Assembly: GCF_009857885.1 (NCBI RefSeq)
Contig: NZ_WWER01000003.1
Coordinates: 398,736-462,735, forward strand
Source of the DNA: Pusillimonas sp. TS35
Lineage (GTDB): Bacteria; Pseudomonadota; Gammaproteobacteria; Burkholderiales; Burkholderiaceae_B
Length of the DNA stretch: 64,000 nt
Direction of reading: 5' to 3'
Of the stretch, positions 16,186 to 25,249 are shown one piece after another; the stretch's first letter is position 1, and each line of letters begins with the position of its first letter. Position numbers and translations under genes: made by a program. The notes under the pieces are model-generated. The model saw nothing but the letters and a program-made list of their open reading frames with translations, did not search any database and was not told the origin of the DNA.

Positions 16186-17058
16186 TCAGGACACGGTGGC
16201 GCGGCCAAAGAAGCCAGCGGGGCGGAACAGGATGAACAGGAACAGGACGACAAAAGTAACGGCCTCACTCCATTGCGACCCCAGGTAGATCAGCGCCAGG
16301 TTTTCGCTCAAACCCAGCAGCAGGCCCGCACAGGCGGCGCCGCGCAGGCTGCCGACACCGCCGACAATCGTAGCGGCCAGGCTGACCAGCACGATGTGAT
16401 GGCCGATGGCTGGATTAAGCCCGGTGCTGGCCGCGCCCAGGATGGCGGCCGGCACCACCAACAGCGAGCCCAGTGCAAAAACAATCGTGGAAAGACGCCT
16501 GGGGCTCAAACCGTAGATGCGCACCAGATCAGGGTTCTCAGACAGCGCGCGCAAACCCATCCCCATGTGCGTACGCATCAGGAACACCTGCAGCGCGGCG
16601 AAGAACACCAACGCGCAAAGTATGGCAATGCCGGACAGCGGCGACACAAACAGGCCCGGTATGATCTCGATACTCATGGACAGCGGTGTGGAAACGGACA
16701 CGAAGCCCCGCCCGAACACCATACCGATCACGTTCTGAACAACGATGCCTGCCCCCAGCGAAGCGACGAACACCGTGAAAAAGGAACCCTCATGGCGCTG
16801 TATGGGCGCATACACCCAGCGGTCCATCGCCGCCCCGAAGGCCACCGCGCCGGCAGCCGCGATCAGCACCGCCAATACCCAATGCAGTTGAGCGACCGAA
16901 TAAAAGTGATAGAAAAGATAGGCGGCAATGGTGAATGTGGCCCCGTGCGCAAAGTGGAAAACCCGGGTCGAGCCGAAGATCAGCGAGAACCCGACCGCAA
17001 TGAGCGCATACATGGCGCCCGCCTGGACGCCATTGACCAGCAACTGAAGCAGCAGCAT
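16186..17058 (-). CDS. livH: LIV-type ABC transporter permease, LivH
   Basis: The 290-residue product is a polytopic membrane protein with the LivH hallmark VGFSLIFGSTRVFHFAHGA in the first 45 residues and VGGVGSLRGAACAGLLLGL toward the C-terminus. It forms the membrane channel with LivM. It starts ten bases after the stop of the substrate-binding protein gene. No unusual features are visible. Confidence 0.9.
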   Translation of the reverse strand: MLLLQLLVNGVQAGAMYALIAVGFSLIFGSTRVFHFAHGATFTIAAYLFYHFYSVAQLHWVLAVLIAAAGAVAFGAAMDRWVYAPIQRHEGSFFTVFVASLGAGIVVQNVIGMVFGRGFVSVSTPLSMSIEIIPGLFVSPLSGIAILCALVFFAALQVFLMRTHMGMGLRALSENPDLVRIYGLSPRRLSTIVFALGSLLVVPAAILGAASTGLNPAIGHHIVLVSLAATIVGGVGSLRGAACAGLLLGLSENLALIYLGSQWSEAVTFVVLFLFILFRPAGFFGRATVS

Positions 17059-17068
17059 GATGAACCGT

Positions 17069-18211
17069 CTACTGCGCTTCGGATACGACGGTCACGATCT
17101 TGCTGCCTTCAGCCCCGCCCACGATTTCATTGATCTGCATGGGGCTGATCACCGTGCCGTTATCCTGGAACGTGAGCTTGCCGCCCACCATGTCGAACGT
17201 AGGCGTTTCCTTGCGCTGCTTGAGCAGGTTTTCGCCGGTGATGACTTCGCCCTTTTTCTGCAGCGCCTGCCCAAGCAGGCCAAACAGACGCGTAGCGTTG
17301 TAGTAGTTGGCGATGTACGCGGTGGGCGATTTCTTGTACTTGGCCTCGTAGTCTTTCACGAAACGCTGGGTGACCGGATCAGACGACTTCCAATCCACAC
17401 TTTGCGTGGTGTAGAGGGCGCCCTTGGCTTCGGGCAGCGTCATCATCTGCGGGATAGAAAACGCGCTGTAGCTGACCAGCGGCTGCGTGATGCCGTTGTC
17501 GCGAAACTGCTTGACGATCTGGGCCTGCTGGGCGCCATACGATGCGATGTAGACCACATCAGGATTGGCGGCGCGCACCCGCGCGGCAATGCCGCTGAAC
17601 TGCTGCGCCGTGGTAGGCACCGACAAGGCTTCGGCCAGCTCGCCGCCCACCTTGGGCAGCACGGTGCCGATATCCTCACGTACCGCCGCGCCCAGCGGGT
17701 CGTCCACATACACCAGCACGAAGCGCTTAAGCTTGCGCTCTTTGACCAGGTAGGGCAGCATGGCCCGCACTTCGTCGTTGGCCAGCGGGATCACGTTCCA
17801 GAAGTACGGCCCGAGCTTGGCCAGATCAGGCCCCACGCCGCCGCCATTGACGGCAACCGTCTTGGTGCGAGTGGCAGTGGTGGAAATCGCCTTGGACACG
17901 CCCGTGAAGGCGGAAAGCACATAAGGAACGCCTTCGACGTTGACCAGCTTGTTCATCCCAATGACGCCCTGCTGCGGCAAGGCTTGGCTGTCCTCGTATT
18001 TGACGGACAGCGTGCCGTCGAGCAGCTTGTCCGCATTGATGTGCTCCACGGCCAGGTTGACGCCCGAGCCGAAGATATCGCCGTAGGTGGCATTGGGGCC
18101 GCTCATGGGAAACAGTGCGCCAATGGCGACATCTTTGGCATGCGCCACCTGCCCCCATATGGCAGCGGCAACAACAAGCCCGATCGAAAGCGTGCGTGCA
18201 ATGGGAGTCAT
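17069..18211 (-). CDS. LIV-type ABC transporter substrate-binding protein
   Basis: The 380-residue product has a signal peptide (1-25, ending VAHA) followed by VAIGALFPMSGPNATYGDIF, the typical start of a periplasmic-binding-protein-like type 1 receptor of the HAAT family. It delivers the ligand to LivHMGF, whose genes follow directly. The ATG at 18211 is seven bases after AGGAGA; the frame is open further upstream but without protein character. The ligand is unknown; linked CoA-activating enzymes suggest a carboxylate. A 181-base spacer (18212-18392) separates it from the upstream Bug gene and may contain an internal promoter or processing site; no clear hairpin was seen. Confidence 0.9.
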   Translation of the reverse strand: MTPIARTLSIGLVVAAAIWGQVAHAKDVAIGALFPMSGPNATYGDIFGSGVNLAVEHINADKLLDGTLSVKYEDSQALPQQGVIGMNKLVNVEGVPYVLSAFTGVSKAISTTATRTKTVAVNGGGVGPDLAKLGPYFWNVIPLANDEVRAMLPYLVKERKLKRFVLVYVDDPLGAAVREDIGTVLPKVGGELAEALSVPTTAQQFSGIAARVRAANPDVVYIASYGAQQAQIVKQFRDNGITQPLVSYSAFSIPQMMTLPEAKGALYTTQSVDWKSSDPVTQRFVKDYEAKYKKSPTAYIANYYNATRLFGLLGQALQKKGEVITGENLLKQRKETPTFDMVGGKLTFQDNGTVISPMQINEIVGGAEGSKIVTVVSEAQ

Positions 18212-18392
18212 CCCGGTCTCCTGTCTCGTTCTTTGAATAGTGCCCGCGTCATTACGCGCGAGTTTGGACATTATCTGCGAAAGTTTCGGCTGCAACCAGA
18301 GACTACACAGCCCATCCCCGCCGCGCCGCTGTTTCGCCCGGGCAAATATTAGGGCAAATACCAGAACGCAGGGCGGACACTGGGCTCCTTGC

Positions 18393-19391
18393 TTACTGGG
18401 GCTGTACGCCAGCCAGCTTGATGAGTTCAGCCCATTTCTTTTCCTCTGACTTGTTATAGGCGGAGAACTCCTGCGGTGTGCTGCCCACGGGTTGGGCACC
18501 CAGGCTTTCGTATTGCTTGATCAGATCGGGGTCTTTCAGGCCTGCGCGGGCGTAATCCGCAAGCTTGCGCACCACAGCGTCGGGTGTGCCCGCAGGCGCC
18601 CAGATGCCGTACCAGGTGCTGGTATCAAAGGTAGGAAAACCCGATTCGGCCATAGTGGGAACATCAGGCAGCACCCCTACGCGCTTGGGCGTGGTGACTG
18701 CAATGGCACGCAGCTTGCCGGACTTGATGAACGACATGGCCGAGGGCATCGAGTCGAACATCAGGTCGAGCTGGCCGCCCACCAGGTCTGTCAATGCGGG
18801 CGAGCTGCCCTTGTAGGGCACATGCTGCATCTTGAGCTTGGCCAGGTGCTTGAACAACTCGCCCGACAAATGCTGCGCGGAGGCGCTGCCTGCCGAACCG
18901 AAGTTCAGCCCTGCATCACTGGCCCGCGCCTTTGCCACCAGATCAGACACCGACTTGATCGGCGATGTGGCCGGCACCACCAGCACCAGCGGCACCGCGG
19001 CTAGCTGCGTTACCGGCACGAAATCCTTGAAGGAGTCGTAGGGCATCTTCTTGTAGACGTGTGGATTGATCACATGCAGTGAAGCATTGGCCAGAATGGT
19101 GTAGCCGTCGGGCGCGGAACGCGACACCTGCTCGGCGCCTATCATGCCGCTGGCACCGGCCTTGTTCTCCACCACCACAGACTGGTTCATCTGCTTGCCC
19201 ATGGCATGGGCCGCCGCACGCGACATCAGATCGGTGGGCCCACCGGGCGGATACGGCACCACCATCCTGACCGGCTTGTCCGGAAAGGCGTCGGCGCCCT
19301 GCGCCAGCGCCGGCGCGGCGGCCAGACTCAGTGCCGCCACGGCGCATCCACCGAGCCATCGCTTGAGTGTCTGTACGGGAAAAATAGTCAT
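18393..19391 (-). CDS. Bug/TctC-family periplasmic solute receptor
   Basis: The 332-residue product has a signal peptide ending PALAQG (about residue 32), MVVPYPPGGPTDLMSR, VVVENKAGASGMIGAE, APDGYTIL and HVPYKGSSPALTDLVGGQLD, the standard Bug motifs. Its start overlaps the stop of the MDR gene (ATGA). It is the third gene of the array beginning at 21602, so this operon encodes two unrelated uptake receptors, a Bug protein and an ABC-type one. No TctA/TctB genes accompany it. A carboxylate ligand related to the CoA-transferase substrate is likely. Confidence 0.9.
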   Translation of the reverse strand: MTIFPVQTLKRWLGGCAVAALSLAAAPALAQGADAFPDKPVRMVVPYPPGGPTDLMSRAAAHAMGKQMNQSVVVENKAGASGMIGAEQVSRSAPDGYTILANASLHVINPHVYKKMPYDSFKDFVPVTQLAAVPLVLVVPATSPIKSVSDLVAKARASDAGLNFGSAGSASAQHLSGELFKHLAKLKMQHVPYKGSSPALTDLVGGQLDLMFDSMPSAMSFIKSGKLRAIAVTTPKRVGVLPDVPTMAESGFPTFDTSTWYGIWAPAGTPDAVVRKLADYARAGLKDPDLIKQYESLGAQPVGSTPQEFSAYNKSEEKKWAELIKLAGVQPQ

Positions 19392-20404
19392 GTTGTCGTC
19401 TCCTGTTTTATAGAAAGTGCAAGCTTGCCGATGACATGACGGCCATGAAGCGCCGCCAGCGCATCGGGCAATCCGTTCATTGGATACACCTTGCTTACTT
19501 CGGGCCGTATGCGCCCATTACGTGCCCAACTCAGCAGCGTTCGCATGGCGCGCTGCAGTGCAGGCGCATGCACGGCACGCTCATCGGCCGGTGTCCAGCC
19601 GATATAACGCCCATAGAAGAAACCATGGAGCGTCAAATTCTTGACCAACAGCAGATTGGGCTGCACCGCTGGCATGCTGCCGCTGGCGAAACCGATGCTG
19701 AGCAGTTGCGCATTATGTGCGGCGGCCCGCACGGCATAGCCAAATAGCTCGCCGCCAACCGGATCGACGATGACATCCGCACCCCGGCCAGCGGTCAGCG
19801 TTTTCACCTGCGTCGCCAACTCGGGCCCGGGCTCAAGTGCCGCGCGCGCCCCGCGGGCCATCGCCGCCTCACGCTTGGCCTGTGTGCTTGCACACGCAAT
19901 AACGTCCGCGCCCACCTGGGCCGCAATCTCGACGGCAGCCAAGCCCACGCCGGCGCCCGCGCCCAGCACCAATACGGTTTCCTCCGGCTGCAAGCCACAA
20001 CGCCACATCAAGCCGGTGTAGGCAGTGCCATAAGAAATAGGCACAGGCAGCGCCGCCAATGGTGGCAACCCTTGGGGCAAGGGATACACCGTGTAGGCCG
20101 GCAGCAGCAGCCGCTGCGCGTAACAGCCCCACCGTGCAATGGCCACCACCGCATCGCCCGGTTTTACGTGACTGACCCGCGCGCCTGCGCTCACGACGGT
20201 GCCGACTGCTTCCGTACCAGGAATGAAGGGCAGCGGCGGCTTGGTCTGGTAGCGGCCTTCAACCATAAGGCCAGTCGCATGGCTCACGCTGGCATAGGAG
20301 ACATCAATGACCACCTCATCTGCGCCGGGCGCGCCGGGGTCCGCGCATTCGCGCAGTTGCACGCCCTGCACCGGGCCAAACGCGTCACACTGCAATGCCA
20401 ACAT
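19388..20404 (-). CDS. Zinc-free MDR oxidoreductase, quinone reductase-like
   Basis: The 338-residue product belongs to the medium-chain dehydrogenase/reductase superfamily, NADPH:quinone oxidoreductase branch. The N-terminal GroES-like domain carries PFIPGTEAVGTVVSAG; the nucleotide-binding domain carries VLVLGAGAGVGLAAVEIA (about 145-162) and GADVIVDPVGG. No structural or catalytic zinc cysteines are apparent. The start at 20404 lies four bases after the CoA-transferase stop. In this setting it may reduce an enoyl-CoA or a quinone-like intermediate, but substrate cannot be read from sequence. The next gene (Bug) overlaps by four bases. Confidence 0.82.
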   Translation of the reverse strand: MLALQCDAFGPVQGVQLRECADPGAPGADEVVIDVSYASVSHATGLMVEGRYQTKPPLPFIPGTEAVGTVVSAGARVSHVKPGDAVVAIARWGCYAQRLLLPAYTVYPLPQGLPPLAALPVPISYGTAYTGLMWRCGLQPEETVLVLGAGAGVGLAAVEIAAQVGADVIACASTQAKREAAMARGARAALEPGPELATQVKTLTAGRGADVIVDPVGGELFGYAVRAAAHNAQLLSIGFASGSMPAVQPNLLLVKNLTLHGFFYGRYIGWTPADERAVHAPALQRAMRTLLSWARNGRIRPEVSKVYPMNGLPDALAALHGRHVIGKLALSIKQETTT

Positions 20405-20408
20405 GCCG

Positions 20409-21602
20409 TCATTCCTCTTGTATGGCGGGCTCGGCCTGGCGCACGACCGCGCTGCCGAGCAGTTCATCGATCTCATGTCGCGCGAGGCCAGCTTCCTGCA
20501 AAATCTGCAGCGTATGCTCGCCAACGGCGGGGGCGCACTGCATTGGCCGGCGCAATTCGGTCCCGGGCAGGCCCGGCAACGACACCATGCCCCAACCCGG
20601 CTGGGCGAAGTCCTGAAACACGCCCAGATGCCCGGCCTGCGGATGGTCTGCGAGTTGCGCGTAATCTCGCACCGGCGCATGTAGCACGTCATGCTGCGCA
20701 AAGCGTGCAACCCAGGACGCGGTGGATGCCGTACTCAACTGCGCCGCAATCTCGCCGTGCAGTACGTCGCGTTGCGCCATGCGCAGCGCGTTGCCTGCGA
20801 AGCGGGGATCATCGAGCCAGGCTTCGCGCCCCAACGCCCGACAGAGCCGGCCGAACTGGTCGTCGTTGAGCGCAAGCACGGAGATCCGGCCATCAGCCGT
20901 ATCAAAGACCCCGTTCGGCGCACTGACTGCTTCGGCTCGCCGACTGCCTGTGTGGGCGTAGGCCGCAATATCATTGATCTGCAGCGCGGCGCATGCCTCG
21001 AACAAGCTCAGGCGCACATGCGCGCCCTGGCCGGTGAGGGCGCGCCGGTACAACGCCGCCGATGTCTGTTGGGCTGCATAAAGCGCGGTGGCAATATCGG
21101 CCAGCAGGATGCCAACCCGGCGCGGCATGCCGTGCTCATCCTGGTTGGCAAACATCAGGCCCGAATCCGCCTGCATCACTGAATCCGACGCGGGCGCCTG
21201 GGCACAAGGCCCGTCTTCACCGTATCCGCTGATAGACACGTAGATCAAACCCGGCACATCCGCAGCCAACACGTCGTATCCCATCCCCATGCGTTCAGCA
21301 ACACCTGGGCGAAAATTCTGCACTACGATATCCGCGCCCGACGCCAGACGGCGCAGCAGCGCACGACCTGAATCGACACGCGCATCGACGCACAGGCTGC
21401 GCTTGCCGGCGTTATAGCTGACCGACAAGGCGCTGTGCCCGGCGGCCGTCACGCCCACATGCCGCCCCCAATCGCCCTGGGGGGGTTCAACCTTGACGAC
21501 GTCCGCCCCCTGCTGCCAGAGCATCTGGGTGCAATAAGGCCCGGCGATGCCCTGGCTGAGATCGAGAATACGGAGGCCGGTGAAAGGCAGATCAGCTTGC
21601 AT
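20409..21602 (-). CDS. Family III CoA-transferase (CaiB/BaiF)
   Basis: The 397-residue product transfers CoA between carboxylic acids. The family pattern RILDLSQGIAGPYCTQMLWQ opens the protein, GADVVKVEPPQGD follows, and the catalytic aspartate falls at D169 (LLADIATALYAAQ), the same number as in formyl-CoA transferase. It is the first gene of the ten-gene array and is divergent from the LysR gene at 21701. Together with Bug and ABC receptors, an MDR protein, an acyl-CoA ligase and a MaoC hydratase it points to CoA-ester catabolism of an imported acid. Substrate unknown. Confidence 0.88.
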   Translation of the reverse strand: MQADLPFTGLRILDLSQGIAGPYCTQMLWQQGADVVKVEPPQGDWGRHVGVTAAGHSALSVSYNAGKRSLCVDARVDSGRALLRRLASGADIVVQNFRPGVAERMGMGYDVLAADVPGLIYVSISGYGEDGPCAQAPASDSVMQADSGLMFANQDEHGMPRRVGILLADIATALYAAQQTSAALYRRALTGQGAHVRLSLFEACAALQINDIAAYAHTGSRRAEAVSAPNGVFDTADGRISVLALNDDQFGRLCRALGREAWLDDPRFAGNALRMAQRDVLHGEIAAQLSTASTASWVARFAQHDVLHAPVRDYAQLADHPQAGHLGVFQDFAQPGWGMVSLPGLPGTELRRPMQCAPAVGEHTLQILQEAGLARHEIDELLGSAVVRQAEPAIQEE

Positions 21603-21638
21603 GCGTACGAATAAACGGGGTGATAACGGTGTAAAACC

Positions 21639-21667
21639 ATCCTAGCATCGGCACTCTCCGTCTACAA
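21639..21667 (-). promoter_or_regulatory. Possible promoter of the CoA-transferase operon
   Basis: On the minus strand TTGTAG (21667-21662) and TAGGAT (21644-21639) are separated by 17 bases. Each matches the sigma-70 boxes at four of six positions, and the predicted start gives a leader of about 30 bases. The site lies in the 98-base divergent region shared with the LysR gene. The assignment is tentative. Confidence 0.35.
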
Positions 21668-21700
21668 TTCCAAATAAACTGGCATGAGTGTTGAGAAAAA

Positions 21701-22678
21701 ATGGACAATGATCTCGACTTGAACCTGATACGCCTCTTCGTGGCCGTGGTGCAAACCCAAACACTCAGCGCCGCCGCACGGCGCTGCGGCATGACGCGAT
21801 CAAACGCATCGCGCCAGCTCAAAGCGCTGGAAGTCGCCACTGGCGCCCAACTGCTCAGGCGCACCACTCGCCATACCGAGGTTACAGAGGCCGGCCGCAT
21901 CCTGTATGGGCATGGCTTGCGTATTCTGGAAGAGGCCCATACCGCCCAAACGTCGATCGACAGCCTGGGGCAGTCCGTACGCGGCGATGTGCGCATCCGC
22001 CTGCCCACCGGCCTGGGCCACCTTTACCTGGCGTCGGTGCTTCTGCAGTTTGCACACGCCTACCCCGATGTAAGCCTGCGGGTGCATATCAATGACTACA
22101 TTGGCGATCTCATTGGTGCCGAAGTGGATCTCGCCCTCAAGATTTCGTCCACACCGCCCGACGACCACGTGGCACGCAAGTTGTGCGACGTTGCCTGGTG
22201 CCTGTGCGCCACACCCGCGTTCCTGGCGCAGACAGGGCCGGTGGTCACGCTGCAAGACCTCACACGTCGCACACTGATTGCCCCCGCGTCCATGGGCCGC
22301 AGCTTCGATCTCAAGCTGGACATGGACGATACGCCCGTGTTGCTGCGCGTGGCGCCACGCCTGCAATCAGGCGATTACCCCTATTTGCTGGAAGCCACAT
22401 TGGCCGGGCTGGGCATCGCACTGCTGCCGCGCTACGCCGTATGGCGGCAACTGCAAGCCGGCACGCTGCGGGAAGTCCTTCCCCAATATGAGCCAGAGGG
22501 CGTCGGCGACAGCCTGTATCTACTGACTGCGCCCAATCGCTATCCCACGCTCGCCACCCGCGCCCTGATGGACCACATCAGCGCACAGATACACGAACAC
22601 GAAATCAACTGGCAACGACCGGCCGCGCCCCATATCCAAGGCGATAATGCCTTTGGCAAGATGCAAGGGTACGAATAA
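21701..22678 (+). CDS. LysR-type regulator, divergent from CoA-transferase operon
   Basis: The 325-residue product has an N-terminal helix-turn-helix (LSAAARRCGMTRSNASRQLKAL, here cited by position about 23-44) and a LysR substrate-binding domain of the class that starts VRGDVRIRLPTGLG. This subgroup often acts as activator or repressor of the neighbouring transcription unit. It begins 98 bases from the divergent CoA-transferase gene and is the obvious candidate regulator of the array 21602-11715. It has a C-terminal tail of about 25 residues beyond the usual domain end. Effector unknown. Confidence 0.85.
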   Translation: MDNDLDLNLIRLFVAVVQTQTLSAAARRCGMTRSNASRQLKALEVATGAQLLRRTTRHTEVTEAGRILYGHGLRILEEAHTAQTSIDSLGQSVRGDVRIRLPTGLGHLYLASVLLQFAHAYPDVSLRVHINDYIGDLIGAEVDLALKISSTPPDDHVARKLCDVAWCLCATPAFLAQTGPVVTLQDLTRRTLIAPASMGRSFDLKLDMDDTPVLLRVAPRLQSGDYPYLLEATLAGLGIALLPRYAVWRQLQAGTLREVLPQYEPEGVGDSLYLLTAPNRYPTLATRALMDHISAQIHEHEINWQRPAAPHIQGDNAFGKMQGYE

Positions 22679-22988
22679 CGTCTCTTTCCAGAATCAGGCG
22701 TTCCGCCGTCGCAACGCATCATCGGGGAATTGCGCAGCGAACCGGCGCAAGGCGTGAAAGCAGGGTAATCACGGAAATCGGCAGGAGAAGAACCTCACTT
22801 CATCAAAGCCGAATTGCCAAGCGCCGGCCAGCGTTCCACACTGCAACAGCTGCACACAACGTGCGCAACCTAAGAAGGCGGCCGGTTTACCAAGACCCTA
22901 CCCATGCGGCAGCCTGTATGGAATATCGCCGCGCGGGCAAGCCAGAAGAATAGATTCAGCCTCACTAGAAAGTAGAAAGGAGACACTC
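22679..22988. other. Intergenic spacer upstream of a lone Bug gene
   Basis: This 310-base spacer has no convincing coding potential in either direction and no strong hairpin or repeat. The last 15 bases carry the AAAGGAG ribosome site of the Bug gene at 22989. A promoter for that gene is expected here, but I could not pick out convincing boxes. Confidence 0.4.
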
Positions 22989-23957
22989 ATGAACTGGAAA
23001 TGCATGATGCTGGCCTGTGCCGGCGCCATAGCGATGGGCGGTACGCAGGCCGCGGACAACTGGCCCACCCAACCCCTCACGCTGGTTGTCGGCTATTCGC
23101 CCGGCGGCCCGGTCGACACGACGGCACGCACCTTTGCGAAGTATCTGAGCGAAGAGCTCGGCCAGACTGTTGTGGTCGAGAACCGCACCGGCGCCAGTGG
23201 CATGATCGCCGCACAATCCACCGCCCGCGCGCCTGCAGACGGCTATACCATCAATTTCGTCGCCAGCCCGACGCTGACCATCACGCCGCTCATCCAGAAA
23301 GGCGCCCGCCTGGATCTGGACAATGACTTCTCCTATATCGGCACCATGGTGGACTACACCAATGTTCTGGTAATCAACAAAGACCTGCCGATCAAGAATG
23401 TGCAGGAACTGGTCACGCACTCGAAAAAGAATCCCGATACGGTGTCATTCGGATCGGCCGGCGTGGGGGCATCCAATCACCTGTCGGCCGAACTGCTCAA
23501 GCAGAAGACCGATGCAAACATGCTGCATGTGCCCTATCGCGGCAACTCGCCCGCCATGATGGATGTGATCGGTGGCAAGATCACCTTCATGTTCGACATC
23601 ATCAGCACCGCGAAGACCTACATCGACAGCGGCCGAGTGCGGGCGCTGGCGGTGACATCGCGCGAACGCAACGAGGGCCTGCCCGATGTGCCGACGATGA
23701 TCGAGGCCGGCGTCAAAGACTATGCCGTAACCGGTTGGTATGGACTCATCGGGCCCAAACAACTGCCCGAGCATGTGCGCGCGCGGCTCGAATCGGCGAT
23801 GAAGACCATCACGAAGAATCCTGAATTCGTGAAGAATATGAAGCAGGGCGGCTATACGATCGATGTATACAGCGGCGCGGCCCTGCATGAGCGGGCCAAA
23901 AAAGAATATGCATTGTGGGCCGATGTGATCAAGAAGGCCGGCATCCGCGTCGATTAA
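22989..23957 (+). CDS. Bug/TctC-family periplasmic solute receptor, stand-alone
   Basis: The 322-residue product has a short signal peptide (1-21, ending TQA), then PLTLVVGYSPGGPVDTTART, VVVENRTGASGMIAAQ, APADGYT and HVPYRGNSPAMMDVIGG, the Bug hallmarks. The start has an AAAGGAG ribosome site seven bases upstream. It stands alone on the plus strand between a LysR gene and a convergent Bug gene, with no enzyme genes in the same unit. It could be co-regulated by the LysR protein upstream, though 310 bases separate them. Ligand unknown. Confidence 0.9.
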   Translation: MNWKCMMLACAGAIAMGGTQAADNWPTQPLTLVVGYSPGGPVDTTARTFAKYLSEELGQTVVVENRTGASGMIAAQSTARAPADGYTINFVASPTLTITPLIQKGARLDLDNDFSYIGTMVDYTNVLVINKDLPIKNVQELVTHSKKNPDTVSFGSAGVGASNHLSAELLKQKTDANMLHVPYRGNSPAMMDVIGGKITFMFDIISTAKTYIDSGRVRALAVTSRERNEGLPDVPTMIEAGVKDYAVTGWYGLIGPKQLPEHVRARLESAMKTITKNPEFVKNMKQGGYTIDVYSGAALHERAKKEYALWADVIKKAGIRVD

Positions 23958-24141
23958 CGTTTGGAGGCTGCATGCAAAGCGCCCACGAGCATCTGTTGGC
24001 GATAAGCCGGCCTGCTGGCTGACTGCAGCGGCGCATGGTTGGCCAATGCCCGCCTTCCCATGAAAAGCGCCGCCACGCACCGGACCGAAGTCCGGAACGT
24101 GGGGCGTATAGCCTTGTACCAGAGATAAAGAGGTGGGCGCC

Positions 24142-24260
24142 TCAGCCCTCAGCCCTTAGCCCTCAGCCCTTAGCCCTCAACCCTTAGCCCTCAGCCCTTA
24201 GCCCTTAGCCCTTAGCCCTTAGCCCTTAGCCCTTAGCCCTTAGCCCTTAGCCCTTAGCCC
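24142..24260. repeat. Seventeen-copy heptamer array (TTAGCCC / GGGCTAA)
   Basis: Seventeen consecutive 7-base units occupy exactly 119 bases. The plus-strand units are TTAGCCC or the variant TCAGCCC (one TCAACCC at 24177-24183). The nine units from 24198 to 24260 are identical, while variants occur only in the left half (24142-24197), so the array is more homogeneous near the gene. On the minus strand it reads GGGCTAA repeated, with G-quadruplex potential. The last unit lies inside the coding sequence of the Bug gene at 24254 and provides its final Gly codon and TAA stop. A further degenerate unit, TCAATCT, follows at 24261. The rest of the 23958-24141 spacer shows nothing. Confidence 0.97.
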
Positions 24261-25249
24261 TCAATCTTGATATTGGCTTCTTTGATGACCTTCGCCCACT
24301 TCTTGATTTCCCCGTCCAGGAAGACCGCGTAGTCTTCAGGCGTGCCCAGCATGGGCTCGGCGCCTGCCGCGGCCATGGCAGGCCCGATTTTTGGGTCCTT
24401 GAGTATCGACTGAAGCTGGCCGCTGAGCTGCGCGATTATTTCCTTGGGCGTACCCTTGGGTGCACACAGCGCCGTCCACGAATACGCTTCGTAGCCATCA
24501 ACGCCCGCTTTCGCGATGGGCGGCACATTCGGCGCCAGCACCGATGGCTCAGGGTTGCCGACGCCGAGCGGAATAATGCGGCCACCTTCGATGAACGGCA
24601 GGGCGGACGGCGCATCGGCAAACATCAGGTCCACCTGCCCGCCCACCAAGTCCTGCATGGCCGGCGCGCTGCCGCGATAAGGCACGTGCTGCAGCTTCAC
24701 ACCAGCCAGGCTGTTGAACAATTCACCCGCCAGGTGTGTGCCGCCACCGGTGCCCGACGAACTGAAGGTAATGTCGCCCGGCTTGGCCTTCGCTTTCTCC
24801 ACCAGGTCTTGCACTGTCTTGACGCCCAGCGATGGATGGGCGCACAAAATAATGGGGAAGCGGGCAACCTTGCCGACGGGATCGAAGTCGGCCTGGATGT
24901 CGTAGCCCAGATCATTGCGCAGGCTGGGATGGACGGCATGGTGAATTGCCGGGAAGAAGAAGTTATAGCCATCCGGCGCGGCGCGGGCCGCCAGACGCGC
25001 GGCCACAATCCCGCCTGCGCCCGCCTTGTTGTCGATGACTGCGGCCTGTCCCCACATTTCGCCGAGCGGTTTGGCCACAAAGCGCGCACTGGTGTCGACG
25101 GGGCCGCCCGCCGGGAACGGAATGATGAAATTGACGGGTTTGCCGGGCCATTTTTCCTGTGCGGCCCAGACCCGGGCGCCGGGCAGGGCGGCGCCCAGCA
25201 TGCCTAGCCCCAAGCCTGCCAACGCCTGACGCCGATTGATGCGATTCAT
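24254..25249 (-). CDS. Bug/TctC-family periplasmic solute receptor
   Basis: The 331-residue product has a twin-arginine-like signal (NRRQALAGLGLG, residues 5-16, cleavage near VWA), followed by NFIIPFPAGGPVDTSAR, AAVIDNKAGAGGIVAA, APDGYN and HVPYRGSAPAMQDLVGG. The start at 25249 has GGGGAGA upstream. It is the last gene of the operon SDR-MaoC-CoA-transferase-Bug (28375-24254). Its last residues, IKIEG, and the stop codon run into the heptamer array: the final GGC TAA is the first repeat unit. The ligand is presumably the acid fed to the CoA-transferase next door. Confidence 0.9.
   Translation of the reverse strand: MNRINRRQALAGLGLGMLGAALPGARVWAAQEKWPGKPVNFIIPFPAGGPVDTSARFVAKPLGEMWGQAAVIDNKAGAGGIVAARLAARAAPDGYNFFFPAIHHAVHPSLRNDLGYDIQADFDPVGKVARFPIILCAHPSLGVKTVQDLVEKAKAKPGDITFSSSGTGGGTHLAGELFNSLAGVKLQHVPYRGSAPAMQDLVGGQVDLMFADAPSALPFIEGGRIIPLGVGNPEPSVLAPNVPPIAKAGVDGYEAYSWTALCAPKGTPKEIIAQLSGQLQSILKDPKIGPAMAAAGAEPMLGTPEDYAVFLDGEIKKWAKVIKEANIKIEG

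Noticed and set aside
16018..17133. Long plus-strand frame (371 codons) opposite livM/livH
   Set aside because: It is antisense to two well-supported permease genes, rich in Gln/His/Arg, and has no recognisable domain; it is a by-product of high GC.
17057..18352. Long plus-strand frame (431 codons) opposite the LIV substrate-binding protein gene
   Set aside because: Antisense shadow; the minus-strand frame has signal peptide, ribosome site and family motifs.
24142..24260. CRISPR array or telomere
   Set aside because: Units are 7 bases with no spacers, so not CRISPR; it is internal to a chromosome-like region with genes on both sides, so not a replicon end.
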